A stretch of 64,000 bases of DNA from positions 186,001 to 250,000 of the forward strand of contig NZ_JAJLJH010000002.1 in NCBI RefSeq assembly GCF_023231945.1. Direction: 5' to 3'. Of this stretch, positions 1-10,708 are shown piece after piece. The notes under the pieces are model-generated. The model had not been told where the DNA came from. It did not search any database and saw nothing but the letters and a program-made list of their open reading frames with translations. Source of the stretch: Scleromatobacter humisilvae (GTDB taxonomy: Bacteria; Pseudomonadota; Gammaproteobacteria; Burkholderiales; Burkholderiaceae_C). The translations under genes were made by a program, and so were the position numbers. Each line of letters begins with the position of its first letter. Within the stretch, counting starts at the first letter, position 1.

Positions 1-326
<326 letters not shown>

Positions 327-330
327 CGAT

Positions 331-909
331 TCAGTCCGTCCGGCCCGAGGGCCGGCGGCCGATGCGGATCCTGACGGGCCTCGCCCGCTTCAGGGGACTG
401 ATCTCGACCACGAGGGCGGCGCGCTTCCAGTGAGCCCGTTCGAACGCGCGCCATGACGGCTTGTTGGAGTGCCAGATGCGCGCGAACAGTTGCCGGAAGC
501 CCTGGTCGAACATGGCCCGGGACGACCAGCCGATGAGGTCGCCGGCGATGCCGCGCCCGCGCATCTCCGGCAGCGTCACGAGCTGCACCAGCTTGGCCTC
601 GTCGTCCGCCAGCGGCCAGAAGTTGCGCCGCCGGTAGCGGTCGCCGGCCCAGTAGAAGCAGAGCCCGACGACCCGGGCACCGTCCCGGCACGCGAAGGCC
701 CAGGCGCCGGCCCCGACATACTCGATCTGGGACTGGATCAGCGGATCCACGCTGGCCCGCGCGCTGGCCTCGTCGACGAATTCGAAGGAGAACTTGCCAT
801 GCCCGGGGGGCGCCGGCGCCGGGGCCGCGTCCTTGTCGAGGCGATAGACGAAGTAGATGGCGTAATCCCCGAGCAGGGCGCGGGCCGCGGTCTTGAGGAG
901 GGCGTTCAT
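331..909 (-). CDS. GNAT-family N-acetyltransferase
   Basis: A protein of about 192 residues with the GNAT acetyl-CoA binding signature: a beta strand (KLVQLVTLP) followed by EMRGRGIAGDLI at roughly residues 115-126, the R/Q-x-x-G-x-G/A loop. The substrate cannot be read from the sequence. It is the last gene of a leftward three-gene operon after a polysaccharide deacetylase and a FemAB-like acyltransferase, so acylation of a cell-surface glycan or peptide is a reasonable inference. I chose ATG at 909, 16 bases after the upstream stop. A GTG at 939 would add ten residues and overlap the upstream gene by 14 bases, and neither start has a clear Shine-Dalgarno sequence. The C-terminus is very basic (RARPVRIRIGRRPSGRTD). 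Confidence 0.75.
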   Translation of the reverse strand: MNALLKTAARALLGDYAIYFVYRLDKDAAPAPAPPGHGKFSFEFVDEASARASVDPLIQSQIEYVGAGAWAFACRDGARVVGLCFYWAGDRYRRRNFWPLADDEAKLVQLVTLPEMRGRGIAGDLIGWSSRAMFDQGFRQLFARIWHSNKPSWRAFERAHWKRAALVVEISPLKRARPVRIRIGRRPSGRTD

Positions 910-925
910 GGCGTCGTGGCGAGGG

Positions 926-1870
926 TCATTGGGCGCCACCGAAGCGCAGCCTGCGCTTGATCCAGTCCTTGAGACCCAGGGCCTGCAGGGAATCGCCCAG
1001 CCATTTCGAGAAGCGGCCCATCCACCAGTGGCTGCGCAGAAGAATGATGTTGGGCAGGGTGCGCCTGACGAAGATCACGTTGGCGCAGCGCAGTTCATGG
1101 GTCGCGAACAGGCGCTTGTGGTCGGACTGGCCCTCGGTGAAGTCGAAGAACTTGAAGATCGATTCCTCGAACATCTGCTGCACCGCCAGCCATTGCAGCA
1201 CCGTGCCGACCGAATGCTGCATGTAGGCCGGGTCGTAGCCGAGGTACGCATAGACCAGCGTGCCGAAATGCACGGGGCAGTAGAGGTACGACACGGCGCG
1301 CTCGCGGTCGAAGAGCACGTAGCCGCGCACCTGGCCCGCGGCGGCGAGGCTCTCCATCTCGCTCATGAACTCCTGGGTGTCCGGAATGCCGGCGTCCAGG
1401 AGCTTTTCCTGGTAGGTCTTGCGCGAGACCTCGCGCGCGTGGCGATGGAAGTCGCGCATCTCCGCCGGCGACGCGAAGGTCTTCCAGTCGATCTGGCCGC
1501 CGCAGTGTTCGGCGTACTTGCGGAGCTTGCGCTTGATGGTCGCGCGGGTCTTCGACGAGAACTTGTTCTGGTACTCGTCGAACGACGTCCGCAGGTCGAT
1601 GTAGCAATGCCGGTACTGCAGGGGGACGTAGCGCAGGAAGCCGTCGATGGCGCGCAGCGTCGGAAGTTCGCCGGCGACGGGCAGGGCGCGGATCATGAAG
1701 CCCTGGCTGCCGCGCTCCAGGGGATCGCCGGGCCGGGCAGGGGACTCGACGGCCCGGGTCTCGTCGCTCAGGCGGTCGGATCGCGTCTGCATCGACAACG
1801 CAACGCTGAACAGCGTCAGGTCACCGAGCTGGAACTTGAGCGGAACCCGATTGAGCTGCCAGCTGCTCAC
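926..1870 (-). CDS. FemAB-like / BioF2-like GNAT acyltransferase
   Basis: A protein of 314 residues. The middle part carries a basic helix SSKTRATIKRKLRKYAEHCGG, a RDFHRHAREVSRKTYQEKLL block and a C-terminal GNAT half with YVLFDRERAVSYLYCPVHFG and YAYLGYDPAY. This is the pattern of the Acetyltransf_6 (BioF2/FemAB-like) family often found in exopolysaccharide or lipid-A-type surface-modification loci. GTG at 1870 is chosen because it overlaps the stop of the upstream deacetylase as GTGA, a 4-base overlap typical of translational coupling. The tail FKFFDFTEGQSDHK is characteristic of this family. It is probably cytoplasmic and transfers an acyl or aminoacyl group to an envelope precursor. The donor and acceptor are unknown, and no membrane segment is visible. 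Confidence 0.8.
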   Translation of the reverse strand: MSSWQLNRVPLKFQLGDLTLFSVALSMQTRSDRLSDETRAVESPARPGDPLERGSQGFMIRALPVAGELPTLRAIDGFLRYVPLQYRHCYIDLRTSFDEYQNKFSSKTRATIKRKLRKYAEHCGGQIDWKTFASPAEMRDFHRHAREVSRKTYQEKLLDAGIPDTQEFMSEMESLAAAGQVRGYVLFDRERAVSYLYCPVHFGTLVYAYLGYDPAYMQHSVGTVLQWLAVQQMFEESIFKFFDFTEGQSDHKRLFATHELRCANVIFVRRTLPNIILLRSHWWMGRFSKWLGDSLQALGLKDWIKRRLRFGGAQ

Positions 1871-2829
1871 GTGGTCGCCCTTCGCCTGAACTGCTCGAAC
1901 ATCCTGCCGGCGGTCTTCCAGATCGGCGAGGCGAGCGGCGCCGGCTGGCGCGCCACCGGCGTCGCGAGCAGGCCGTCGAATCCGCGCACGCGGAACGAAT
2001 CCCTGTTCTTGTCGAGGAAGCTGCACAGGCGCTGGAAGCGATCGATGACGACCCGATCCGCGCCGCTGCGCGCCGCATCGAGCAGCTCGAAATTGTGGGA
2101 CAGGACCGTGAAGGCCTGGCGCCCTTCGGCCAGCGCGCTCCACAGCAGGCCTTCCAGCTCGGAGTACGAACACGCCGTCAGCTGCGCGTGGCGCAGGTGC
2201 CGGGGACCGTCCTGGAAGACCGTCATGGGATATTCGACGACGCCTCGCCATTCGACCGGCTCCACCACCGTGACGCCGGGCAGCAGCCCGCTGTCCGGCC
2301 CCATCATCGTGGCGTCGTAGCTGGCGTCCAGGAACACGCCGTTGCTGGCCAGCGCGGCCAGCGTGTCGAGGTTGAAGCCGAAACTGCCGGCCCGGAACGC
2401 CGACACCGTGTCGACCCCGGCATGCGCGAGCAGCTCCTTGCCGATCGAGATCAGGCGCGTCTGATCGTCCAGCGAGAAGCAGCGCATGTGCTGGCGCTTG
2501 ACGGTCACGTTGTCCAGCAACGGCGTCGACGCCTCGTCGACCCATTCGGTGTGCAGGTGCAGCTGGATTTCCTGCCGGGCCTCCTGGATGACGCCCACGA
2601 TCTCGTCGAGCGGGCCCGCACCGAAATGGGTCGAGAACAGGGGCTCGACGAAGAACACGCCCTCGAGGCCGTGGTCGGCCAGCACGGCCAGTTGATAGGG
2701 CAGGCCATATTGGCCGGTCGGCGTCGTGCCGAGGATGTAGCGGTCGAAGGATCGAGCGAACGTCGAATCGAGTTCGTGCCAGCCGTCGCACCACAGTTCG
2801 ACATCGACCGTAAAAAAGACATCCAGCAT
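1867..2829 (-). CDS. Polysaccharide deacetylase family protein (NodB-like)
   Basis: A protein of 320 residues beginning MLDVFFTVDVELWCDG. The TVDVE motif at residues 7-11 is the first metal-site motif of NodB-type deacetylases, and Asp9 would be catalytic. A histidine-rich strand (IQLHLHTEWVDE, about residue 95) supplies the metal-binding histidines, and SAFRAGSFGFN matches the next conserved block. There is no signal peptide, as in the cytoplasmic members found in surface-polysaccharide loci. The family removes N-acetyl (or O-acetyl) groups from sugars through a divalent metal. This is the first gene of the leftward operon with the FemAB-like and GNAT genes, so deacetylation followed by re-acylation of a glycan is an attractive but unproven pathway. 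The 216-base gap to the divergent gene at 3046 must hold both promoters, and I saw no clear motif there. Confidence 0.8.
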   Translation of the reverse strand: MLDVFFTVDVELWCDGWHELDSTFARSFDRYILGTTPTGQYGLPYQLAVLADHGLEGVFFVEPLFSTHFGAGPLDEIVGVIQEARQEIQLHLHTEWVDEASTPLLDNVTVKRQHMRCFSLDDQTRLISIGKELLAHAGVDTVSAFRAGSFGFNLDTLAALASNGVFLDASYDATMMGPDSGLLPGVTVVEPVEWRGVVEYPMTVFQDGPRHLRHAQLTACSYSELEGLLWSALAEGRQAFTVLSHNFELLDAARSGADRVVIDRFQRLCSFLDKNRDSFRVRGFDGLLATPVARQPAPLASPIWKTAGRMFEQFRRRATT

Positions 2830-3045
2830 CGCCGGTCCCCCGTGCGCCCCGCCCGCGTCGCCCGACAGCGGCGCCGGCGGATTCTATGCACGAACACGGC
2901 AGTAAGTCGCCGTTGCGCAGGCTCTCAACGTGGGGGTTGATCGCCCGACGGAGCCCGTGGTGCGCGCCGCCGGAGCGTTGATTTCGCACGCTTTCGGGCG
3001 GCGGGCGAAGGCTCGCCCGCGGCGCCGCGCCCTAGACTGGCGCCG

Positions 3046-3789
3046 ATGCGCCAGCTCTGTCCCAAATGCGGCCACGCGCCGCTGCCCGCCGACCAGGCGT
3101 TTCCCGCCGAATGCCCGGCCTGCGGGGTGATCCTCGCCCGCGCCGGCACGCTCGCGCGCGAGCGGCCGGAGATGCATGGACTTGCCGAGGCCGCGCGCGG
3201 CGACTCGTCGCTGTGGCACGTGCCCGACAAGGTCGACGCGACCGCGTTCAAGCTGCGTGTCGCGCTGCTCGTGTTCTTCGCGATCTGGGGAGGGCGACTG
3301 AGCTGGATGAGCCTGCGCGAGGGCGACATGATGGATTCGTTCATCCATGGCCCGCTGCTGGTGTTCCACGAGGCCGGCCACGTGATCTTCCGGTTGTTCG
3401 GCGAGTGGGTGACGGTGGCGGGTGGCACGCTGGGGCAGTTGCTGATGCCCGCGATCCTGTGCGGCGCGCTGCTGTGGAAGAACCGCGATCCGTTCGGCGC
3501 GTCGATCGGGCTGTGGCTGTTCGGCGTGTCGCTGCTGGACGTCGCGCCCTACATGTACGACGCCTGGGAGCCGAAGCTGACGCTGCTGGGCGGCGGCACC
3601 GGCAACGACAGCTTCCACGACTGGATCTACCTGTTCGACTCCGTCAACCAGTTGCACCACGCGCAGGCGATCGGGGCGTTCACGCATGCGCTGGGCGTGG
3701 CGGTCGTGCTGCTGGCGCTCGCCTGGGGCGCGGGCGTGCTGCGGCTGCAGCGCCGCCGCGTCGCCGGCGAGGTGCTGGTGGAGCCCTAG
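3046..3789 (+). CDS. Zinc-ribbon membrane protein with HEAGH metalloprotease-like motif
   Basis: A protein of 247 residues. Residues 5-26 form a zinc ribbon (CPKCG then CPACG). After a polar linker come several hydrophobic segments (about 69-82, 125-150 and 208-232). At the edge of the second hydrophobic stretch lies HEAGH (residues 108-112), matching the HExxH zinc-protease motif and resembling site-2 (M50) intramembrane proteases, which also have small residues inside the motif. A later LLDVAPYMYDAW could supply an acidic third ligand. The protein therefore looks like a small polytopic metalloprotease with a cytoplasmic zinc ribbon, but catalysis is not established and no PDZ domain is present. 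It reads away from the deacetylase operon and is followed after 89 bases by the ParB-like gene. Confidence 0.65.
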   Translation: MRQLCPKCGHAPLPADQAFPAECPACGVILARAGTLARERPEMHGLAEAARGDSSLWHVPDKVDATAFKLRVALLVFFAIWGGRLSWMSLREGDMMDSFIHGPLLVFHEAGHVIFRLFGEWVTVAGGTLGQLLMPAILCGALLWKNRDPFGASIGLWLFGVSLLDVAPYMYDAWEPKLTLLGGGTGNDSFHDWIYLFDSVNQLHHAQAIGAFTHALGVAVVLLALAWGAGVLRLQRRRVAGEVLVEP

Positions 3790-3878
3790 CGCCTTAGAAT
3801 GGCGACCTGCTTCCGACCGACAGGCCCGCTCCGTGCAGGCCTTCGCGTCTTCCGACCTCCGCTTGCCGATCCCGCACC

Positions 3879-4691
3879 GTGAACATCGTCGTCCAAGAAG
3901 ACCTCAAGACCTACATCGATCCGCTGACGCCCGACGAGTACGACGCGCTGGAGCGCAGCCTGCTCGCCGAGGGCTGCCGCGACGCACTCGTGCTGTGGGG
4001 CGACATCCTGGTCGACGGCCACAACCGCTACGGCATCTGCCAGAAGCACGGGCTCGCGTTCAACACGGTGCAGAACACGCGCTTCCGCAGCCTCGAGGAC
4101 GTGCACCTGTGGATGATCGACCAGCACCTGGGGCGGCGCAGCGTATCCGACTTCCAGCGCGGCGTGCTGGCGCTACGCAAGAAGCAGATCGTCGAGGAGC
4201 GCCAGGCGGCGGCTCGCGCGACGAAGAAGGACGCCCACATGCGCGCCGAGGTGCTGGGCGAGGCGGAGCCGGTGTCGCCGATCGATGGCGAGCCGGCAGC
4301 CGTGGCCGAGCCGCCGCTGAAGTCGCGCGAGGCGGTCGCCAAGGCCGCCAAGCTGACGCCCAGCCAGGTCACGATGATCGAGAAGATCCAGAAGCAGGCC
4401 GCGCCCGAGGTGGTGGCAGCGGTGCGCGCCGGCACGATCTCGCTCAACGCGGCTGCGGCGGTGGCCGGCCTGCCGGTCGACGAGCAGGTGGCCGCGGCGA
4501 GTGCCGGCAAGGACGAGCTCAAGCAGGCGGCCAAGCGCGCCCGCGAGTCGACGCGCAAGCCGCGCGAGGAGGCGAGCCAGCGCCCGACCACCGAGGTGCA
4601 GGCGCTGCAGGATCGCGTCGCGGAGCTGACCGCGGAGAACGAATACCTGCGCGGCCAGGTGGCGGAACTCCAGGCCCGGCTGGGCGTCTGA
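3879..4691 (+). CDS. Orphan ParB/Srx-fold protein with C-terminal coiled coil
   Basis: A protein of 270 residues from GTG at 3879. The N-terminal part, about residues 1-70, has the ParB/sulfiredoxin fold signature LWGDILVDGHNRYGICQKHG, where DGHNRY corresponds to the ParBc nucleotide-binding loop. Residues 140-195 contain an HTH-like region (SREAVAKAAKLTPSQVTMIEKIQKQA). The C-terminal 40 residues form a heptad-rich helix (VQALQDRVAELTAENEYLRGQVAELQARL) likely to dimerise. No ParA partner lies next to it, so this is not a classical partition operon; such proteins are often annotated as plasmid-replication or partition related. A role as a DNA-binding regulator is inference. The 89 bases upstream show no recognisable element. 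Confidence 0.7.
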   Translation: MNIVVQEDLKTYIDPLTPDEYDALERSLLAEGCRDALVLWGDILVDGHNRYGICQKHGLAFNTVQNTRFRSLEDVHLWMIDQHLGRRSVSDFQRGVLALRKKQIVEERQAAARATKKDAHMRAEVLGEAEPVSPIDGEPAAVAEPPLKSREAVAKAAKLTPSQVTMIEKIQKQAAPEVVAAVRAGTISLNAAAAVAGLPVDEQVAAASAGKDELKQAAKRARESTRKPREEASQRPTTEVQALQDRVAELTAENEYLRGQVAELQARLGV

Positions 4692-4992
4692 CGCCTGGAC
4701 GGGCGCCGGGCGCGGAAAAATCCGCGTCAGGTCAGGGCAACACCGTCCCAACCCGGGCGCGCGACGTGCTACCTTGGGGCCATGTCGAAACGGTTTTCTC
4801 CTCTCGCCGGCCTGGCCTTGAAGGCCGGAGCGCGGGCGCGGAGAAGTTGTCCAGTACGCTCGTCTTGAAATGAACTGCGTCGTCCCGAAATGCGTACCCT
4901 GAGCAAAGCTTATCCGGCAATGCTCTTGACCCTGTCAGGGCGACGATATGTCCCATCGCGCCCGGACGTGCGCGAGTCTATAGAATCAATTC
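4692..4992 (+). promoter_or_regulatory. Intergenic region with sigma-32-like promoter for clpSA
   Basis: This 301-base gap contains no credible gene. It holds CTTGAAA at 4864-4870 and CCCGAAAT at 4884-4891, separated by 13 bases. The heat-shock sigma-32 consensus is CTTGAAA, 13-15 bases, then CCCCATnT, so the -35 box is perfect and the -10 box agrees at most positions. Transcription would start near 4899 and leave a leader of about 95 bases before clpS. A TATAGA at 4978-4983, just before the clpS start, is too close to be its -10 box. Confidence 0.55.
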
Positions 4993-5351
4993 ATGCCCGA
5001 GGAAGAGAACCCTCCACCGCCGCCACCCGCGCTGCCCAAGCCGAGTCTTCCGGACTCCGGCCAGGGTGCCGTCGTGGCCGAACGCAAGGCGGCTCGAACC
5101 AAGCCGCCCCGCATGTACCAGGTGGTGCTGCTCAATGACGACTTCACTCCGATGGAATTCGTCGTCATGGTGCTGCAGGAATATTTCAAGTTGGACCTCG
5201 AAACCTCCACGCAGATCATGCTGAAGATTCATCATGAAGGTCGTGGCGTCTGCGGTTTGTTCACCAAGGACATCGCCGCGACAAAGGTCGAGTTGGTACT
5301 GGCCGCCGCACGTCGCTACGGACACCCGCTTCAATGCATTATGGAGGCCGC

Positions 5352-5355
<4 letters not shown>
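4993..5355 (+). CDS. clpS: ATP-dependent Clp protease adaptor ClpS
   Basis: A protein of 120 residues. The ClpS core begins near residue 40 with [24 protein letters not shown] and continues through [23 protein letters not shown], including the residues that form the N-degron pocket and contact the ClpA N-domain. ClpS recruits N-end-rule substrates to ClpAP in the cytosol. The N-terminal extension is unusually proline-rich ([17 protein letters not shown]) and about 15-20 residues longer than in E. coli. In the family this disordered tail is inserted into the ClpA pore, so length and composition may matter. It overlaps clpA by four bases (ATGA), which implies coupled translation. Confidence 0.97.
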
Positions 5356-7658
<2,303 letters not shown>

Positions 7659-7678
7659 CGCCGCGTCAGACCAGGAAG

Positions 7679-7710
7679 CCCGGCCGGACGCGAGTCCCGC
7701 CGGGTTTTTT
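7679..7710 (+). terminator. Rho-independent terminator of clpSA
   Basis: CCCGGC at 7679-7684 pairs with GCCGGG at 7699-7704 around a 14-base loop that can extend the stem, followed directly by six T at 7705-7710. It lies 21 bases after the clpA stop. Confidence 0.85.
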
Positions 7711-7751
7711 CATGGCGAGGCGCGCGCGCCTCGAGGGCGAGTGCGCCGGGC

Positions 7752-9050
7752 TCAGCGGGCGACCGGCGCCTCGTCGGGTTCGGCGGCCTGGATTTCCGCC
7801 GGCGACCGCAACACCGAGGCCAGGCGCGCGCGATCGAGTTCGCGTTCCCACGCCGACACGACCACGCACGCGACGCCGTTGCCAACGATGTTGGTGAGCG
7901 CGCGGCATTCGCTCATGAACTTGTCGATGCCCAGGATCAGCACCATGCCCTCGACCGGCAGCCCTTGCACCACCGAGAGCGTGGCCGCCAGCGTGATGAA
8001 GCCCGAGCCGGTGACGCCGCTCGCGCCCTTGGACGTCAGCATGGCCACCAGCAGGATCGTGGCTTCCTGCGTGGTCGTCAGTTCGACGTTGAGAGCCTGT
8101 GCGATGAACAGCACCGCCAGCGTCATGTAGATGTTGGTGCCGTCGAGGTTGAACGAGTAGCCGGTCGGCACCACCAGCCCGACGACCGGCTTCGAGCAGC
8201 CGAGGTTCTCCAGCTTGGCCATCAGCTGCGGCAGCGCGGCCTCGGAGGAACTCGTGCCCAGCACGATCAGCAGTTCCTCCTTGATGTAGACCAGGAAGCG
8301 CACGATGTTGAAGCCGACCACGCGCGCGACCAGGCCCAGCACGACCAGCACGAACAGCAGCGAGGTGACGTAGAACGTGCCCACCAGCTTGAGCAGCGGC
8401 AGCAGCGAGCCGAGGCCGTACTTGCCGATCGTGAACGCCATCGCGCCGAAGGCGCCGATCGGCGCGACGCGCGTGATGATCGTGACCATGCGGAAGAACA
8501 CGCCGGAGAACTGGTCGATCAGCCCCAGCAGCGGCGCGCCGCGCGGGCCCAGGTGCGCGAGCGCGCTGCCGAATAGCAGGGCCACCAGCAGCACCTGCAG
8601 CACCTCGCCCTTGGCGAAGGCGTCGACGACGGTCAGCGGAATGATGTGCAGCAGGAAATCGACCGTGCTCTGCTCGTGCGCCTGCGTCGCGTAGCCCGAC
8701 ACCGCATGCGCATCGAGCGCCTTCGGATCGGCGTTGAAGCCCGAGCCCGGATGCAGCACGTGCGCCACCAGCAGCCCCACGAGCAGCGCGATCGTCGACA
8801 TCACCTCGAAGTAGAGCAGGGCCTTGCCGCCGACGCGGCCGACCTTCTTCATGTCGTCCATGTGGGCGATGCCCGAGACGACGGTGCAGAAGATGATGGG
8901 CGCGATCACCATGCGGATCAGCGCGACGAAGCCGTCGCCCAGCGGCTTCATCTTCTGCGCCAGGCCGGGATCGAACTGGCCGAGGAGGACCCCGAGCACG
9001 ATCGCGAACAGCACCTGGACGTACAGGATCTTGTAGAACGGAGTCTTCAT
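7752..9050 (-). CDS. dctA: C4-dicarboxylate/proton symporter DctA
   Basis: A protein of 432 residues of the DAACS (glutamate/dicarboxylate) symporter family. It has the family fingerprints: the serine-rich re-entrant loop [11 protein letters not shown], the substrate-site segment [20 protein letters not shown] (NLDGT conserved) and the second hairpin [20 protein letters not shown]. Start ATG at 9050 gives the normal [20 protein letters not shown] beginning. It imports succinate, fumarate and malate across the inner membrane. It is a single gene on the leftward strand, 99 bases downstream of mtfA. Many dctA genes are sigma-54/DctBD-controlled, but I found no -24/-12 element in the 99-base gap and no dctBD nearby. 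The clpA terminator lies beyond its 3' end on the other strand. Confidence 0.95.
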   Translation of the reverse strand: MKTPFYKILYVQVLFAIVLGVLLGQFDPGLAQKMKPLGDGFVALIRMVIAPIIFCTVVSGIAHMDDMKKVGRVGGKALLYFEVMSTIALLVGLLVAHVLHPGSGFNADPKALDAHAVSGYATQAHEQSTVDFLLHIIPLTVVDAFAKGEVLQVLLVALLFGSALAHLGPRGAPLLGLIDQFSGVFFRMVTIITRVAPIGAFGAMAFTIGKYGLGSLLPLLKLVGTFYVTSLLFVLVVLGLVARVVGFNIVRFLVYIKEELLIVLGTSSSEAALPQLMAKLENLGCSKPVVGLVVPTGYSFNLDGTNIYMTLAVLFIAQALNVELTTTQEATILLVAMLTSKGASGVTGSGFITLAATLSVVQGLPVEGMVLILGIDKFMSECRALTNIVGNGVACVVVSAWERELDRARLASVLRSPAEIQAAEPDEAPVAR

Positions 9051-9149
9051 GTCTCGGCGCTCTTGTTCTGGCGAGCTCGCGGCTCGGTCGGCCGATTCTG
9101 CGACGGCGGCGATGTCCGCGCCAGCCGTGGGAAACCACATGGCGTGCCC

Positions 9150-9929
9150 TCAGGCGCCGGCGGGATCCTGCCTGAAGTAGTCCGCGAGAAGCGCGTACAT
9201 CGCGGGCGACTCGCGCTTGAAGGGCATCGAGGCGACGAAGAAGGCCTCCACCGCCACCGCGAAGAACTCCTCGACGGCCTCGGCGCCGTACGGGTCGACG
9301 ACCGTGTCGGCACCGCTGTCGACGAGCTCGCAGAACTGTTCGTACGCGCCGTCGATCACCGCGATCCAGCGGTCGCGCGCGGCCGCGTCGGGCAACGGCG
9401 GCACGCCGTCGGCGAGGCCCGCGGCCATGTCGATGACGTGCGCGAACTCGTGGATCACGACGTTGTAGGCCCAGTCGGCGGCCTCGGCGGCGTCCTGCAC
9501 GTCGGCCCAGGCCAGCATCAGCGGGCCGCCGCTCATCGCCTCGCCGGTGAGGTTCTCCTCGTACTCGTGGACGATGCCGTCCTCGTCCATCACGCTGCGT
9601 TGCGCGACGACCTCGTCCGGGTGGACGACGATGCCGACGAAGCCGTCGTAGTAGTGCAGCCCGAGGCGCAGCACGGGCAGGCAGGCCTGCGCCGCGATCA
9701 GCAGGGCCATCTCGTCGGTGACGGCGATGCCGCCGGCGCCGTGGAACTGCTTGCGGTCGAGGAACAGGCTGCACAGGCGCCGCAGCTCGGCACGGTCGGC
9801 CTCGTCGAGGCGCGCGAGGAAGGGCAGGCGCAGCAGCGTCAGCTCCCACAGCGCGTCGGGAATCGCGCGCCGCTCGAGCGCGCGACGCTCGCGCCAGGCG
9901 CCCAGCCGCGAGAAGACCGACAAGGCCAT
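9150..9929 (-). CDS. mtfA: MtfA-type zinc-dependent peptidase (M90)
   Basis: A protein of 259 residues. The gluzincin-like site HEFAHVIDM (His160, Glu161, His164) plus the downstream conserved block YGAEAVEEFFAVAVEAFF, which provides the third-ligand glutamate, identify the MtfA/M90 family. In E. coli MtfA binds the repressor Mlc/DgsA and thereby induces the glucose PTS, and it also has aminopeptidase activity. Whether Mlc exists here cannot be seen. It is cytoplasmic with no signal peptide. ATG at 9929 overlaps the lpxH stop by one base (TGATG), so it is the last gene of the ppiA-ppiB-lpxH-mtfA operon. The length matches the family. Confidence 0.9.
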   Translation of the reverse strand: MALSVFSRLGAWRERRALERRAIPDALWELTLLRLPFLARLDEADRAELRRLCSLFLDRKQFHGAGGIAVTDEMALLIAAQACLPVLRLGLHYYDGFVGIVVHPDEVVAQRSVMDEDGIVHEYEENLTGEAMSGGPLMLAWADVQDAAEAADWAYNVVIHEFAHVIDMAAGLADGVPPLPDAAARDRWIAVIDGAYEQFCELVDSGADTVVDPYGAEAVEEFFAVAVEAFFVASMPFKRESPAMYALLADYFRQDPAGA

Positions 9930-10708
9930 CAGGCCTGCTCGGGCGCCAGCCGCTCGAAGCCAGCGGCCGTCCAGCGCAGCACCTGCGCGCGCCGGGCCTC
10001 GGGCACGGGCGTGTCCCGGTCCCAGTCGCTCAGCACATGGCGCGTCCAGCCGTCGCGCGCCTGCGAGCCGGGGCGATGCGTGTGGCCGTGGATCATCGTG
10101 TCGGTGCCCAGGCGCGCGAGCCAGGCCTTGGCCATGGTCTCGTCGACGTCGGCGTAGGTGACCGGCTCGTCGTGGCGCGCCATGCTGGCGGCACGCATCT
10201 TCGCGGCGAGCGCGAGGCGCGCCTCCAGCGGCTGCGACAGGAACTGCTGCTGGTACCCGGGATCGCGCACCTGTTGGCGGAACATCTGGTAGGGCACGTC
10301 GTCGACGACCAGCTCGTCGCCGTGCGTCAGCAGCAGCGTCCTGCCGAAGGCCGTGACCGAGGCCGGATCGGCCAGCAGCCGCGCGCCGGTGGCCTGGGCG
10401 AACTCGCCGCCGATCAGGAAGTCGCGATTGCCGTGCTGCAGCCAGACCGGCACGCGCGCGGCCGTCGCCGCGATGGCCGCGGTGCAGCGCGCCTCGAACG
10501 GGCGCGTGCGCGCGTCGTCTCCGACCCACACCTCGAAGACGTCGCCGAGCAGGAACACCGCGTCGGCCTTCGTCGCGGCCATGTAGGCCTCCCATGCCGC
10601 GGCCGTGGCCGGCATGGTCTCGCTGAGGTGGATGTCGGAGATGAAGTCGACGACGTGGATGTCGTCGCCGAACTGCAGCTCGGAATCGAACGTCGCCTGA
10701 ATGCTCAA
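9929..10708 (-). CDS. lpxH: UDP-2,3-diacylglucosamine diphosphatase LpxH
   Basis: A protein of 259 residues with the calcineurin-like metallophosphoesterase motifs in order: DFISDIHLS (D-x-H), [13 protein letters not shown] (GDxxE-type), HGNRDFLI (GNHD variant with Arg, normal for LpxH), LLTHGDEL and IHGHTHRPG. LpxH hydrolyses UDP-2,3-diacylglucosamine to lipid X and UMP in the lipid A pathway at the inner membrane. The start codon appears to be TTG at 10708, overlapping the ppiB stop as TTGA. No in-frame ATG or GTG precedes the SDIHLS motif. About 20 residues ahead of that motif are extra compared with the E. coli enzyme. Translation is probably coupled to ppiB. Confidence 0.93.
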   Translation of the reverse strand: MSIQATFDSELQFGDDIHVVDFISDIHLSETMPATAAAWEAYMAATKADAVFLLGDVFEVWVGDDARTRPFEARCTAAIAATAARVPVWLQHGNRDFLIGGEFAQATGARLLADPASVTAFGRTLLLTHGDELVVDDVPYQMFRQQVRDPGYQQQFLSQPLEARLALAAKMRAASMARHDEPVTYADVDETMAKAWLARLGTDTMIHGHTHRPGSQARDGWTRHVLSDWDRDTPVPEARRAQVLRWTAAGFERLAPEQA

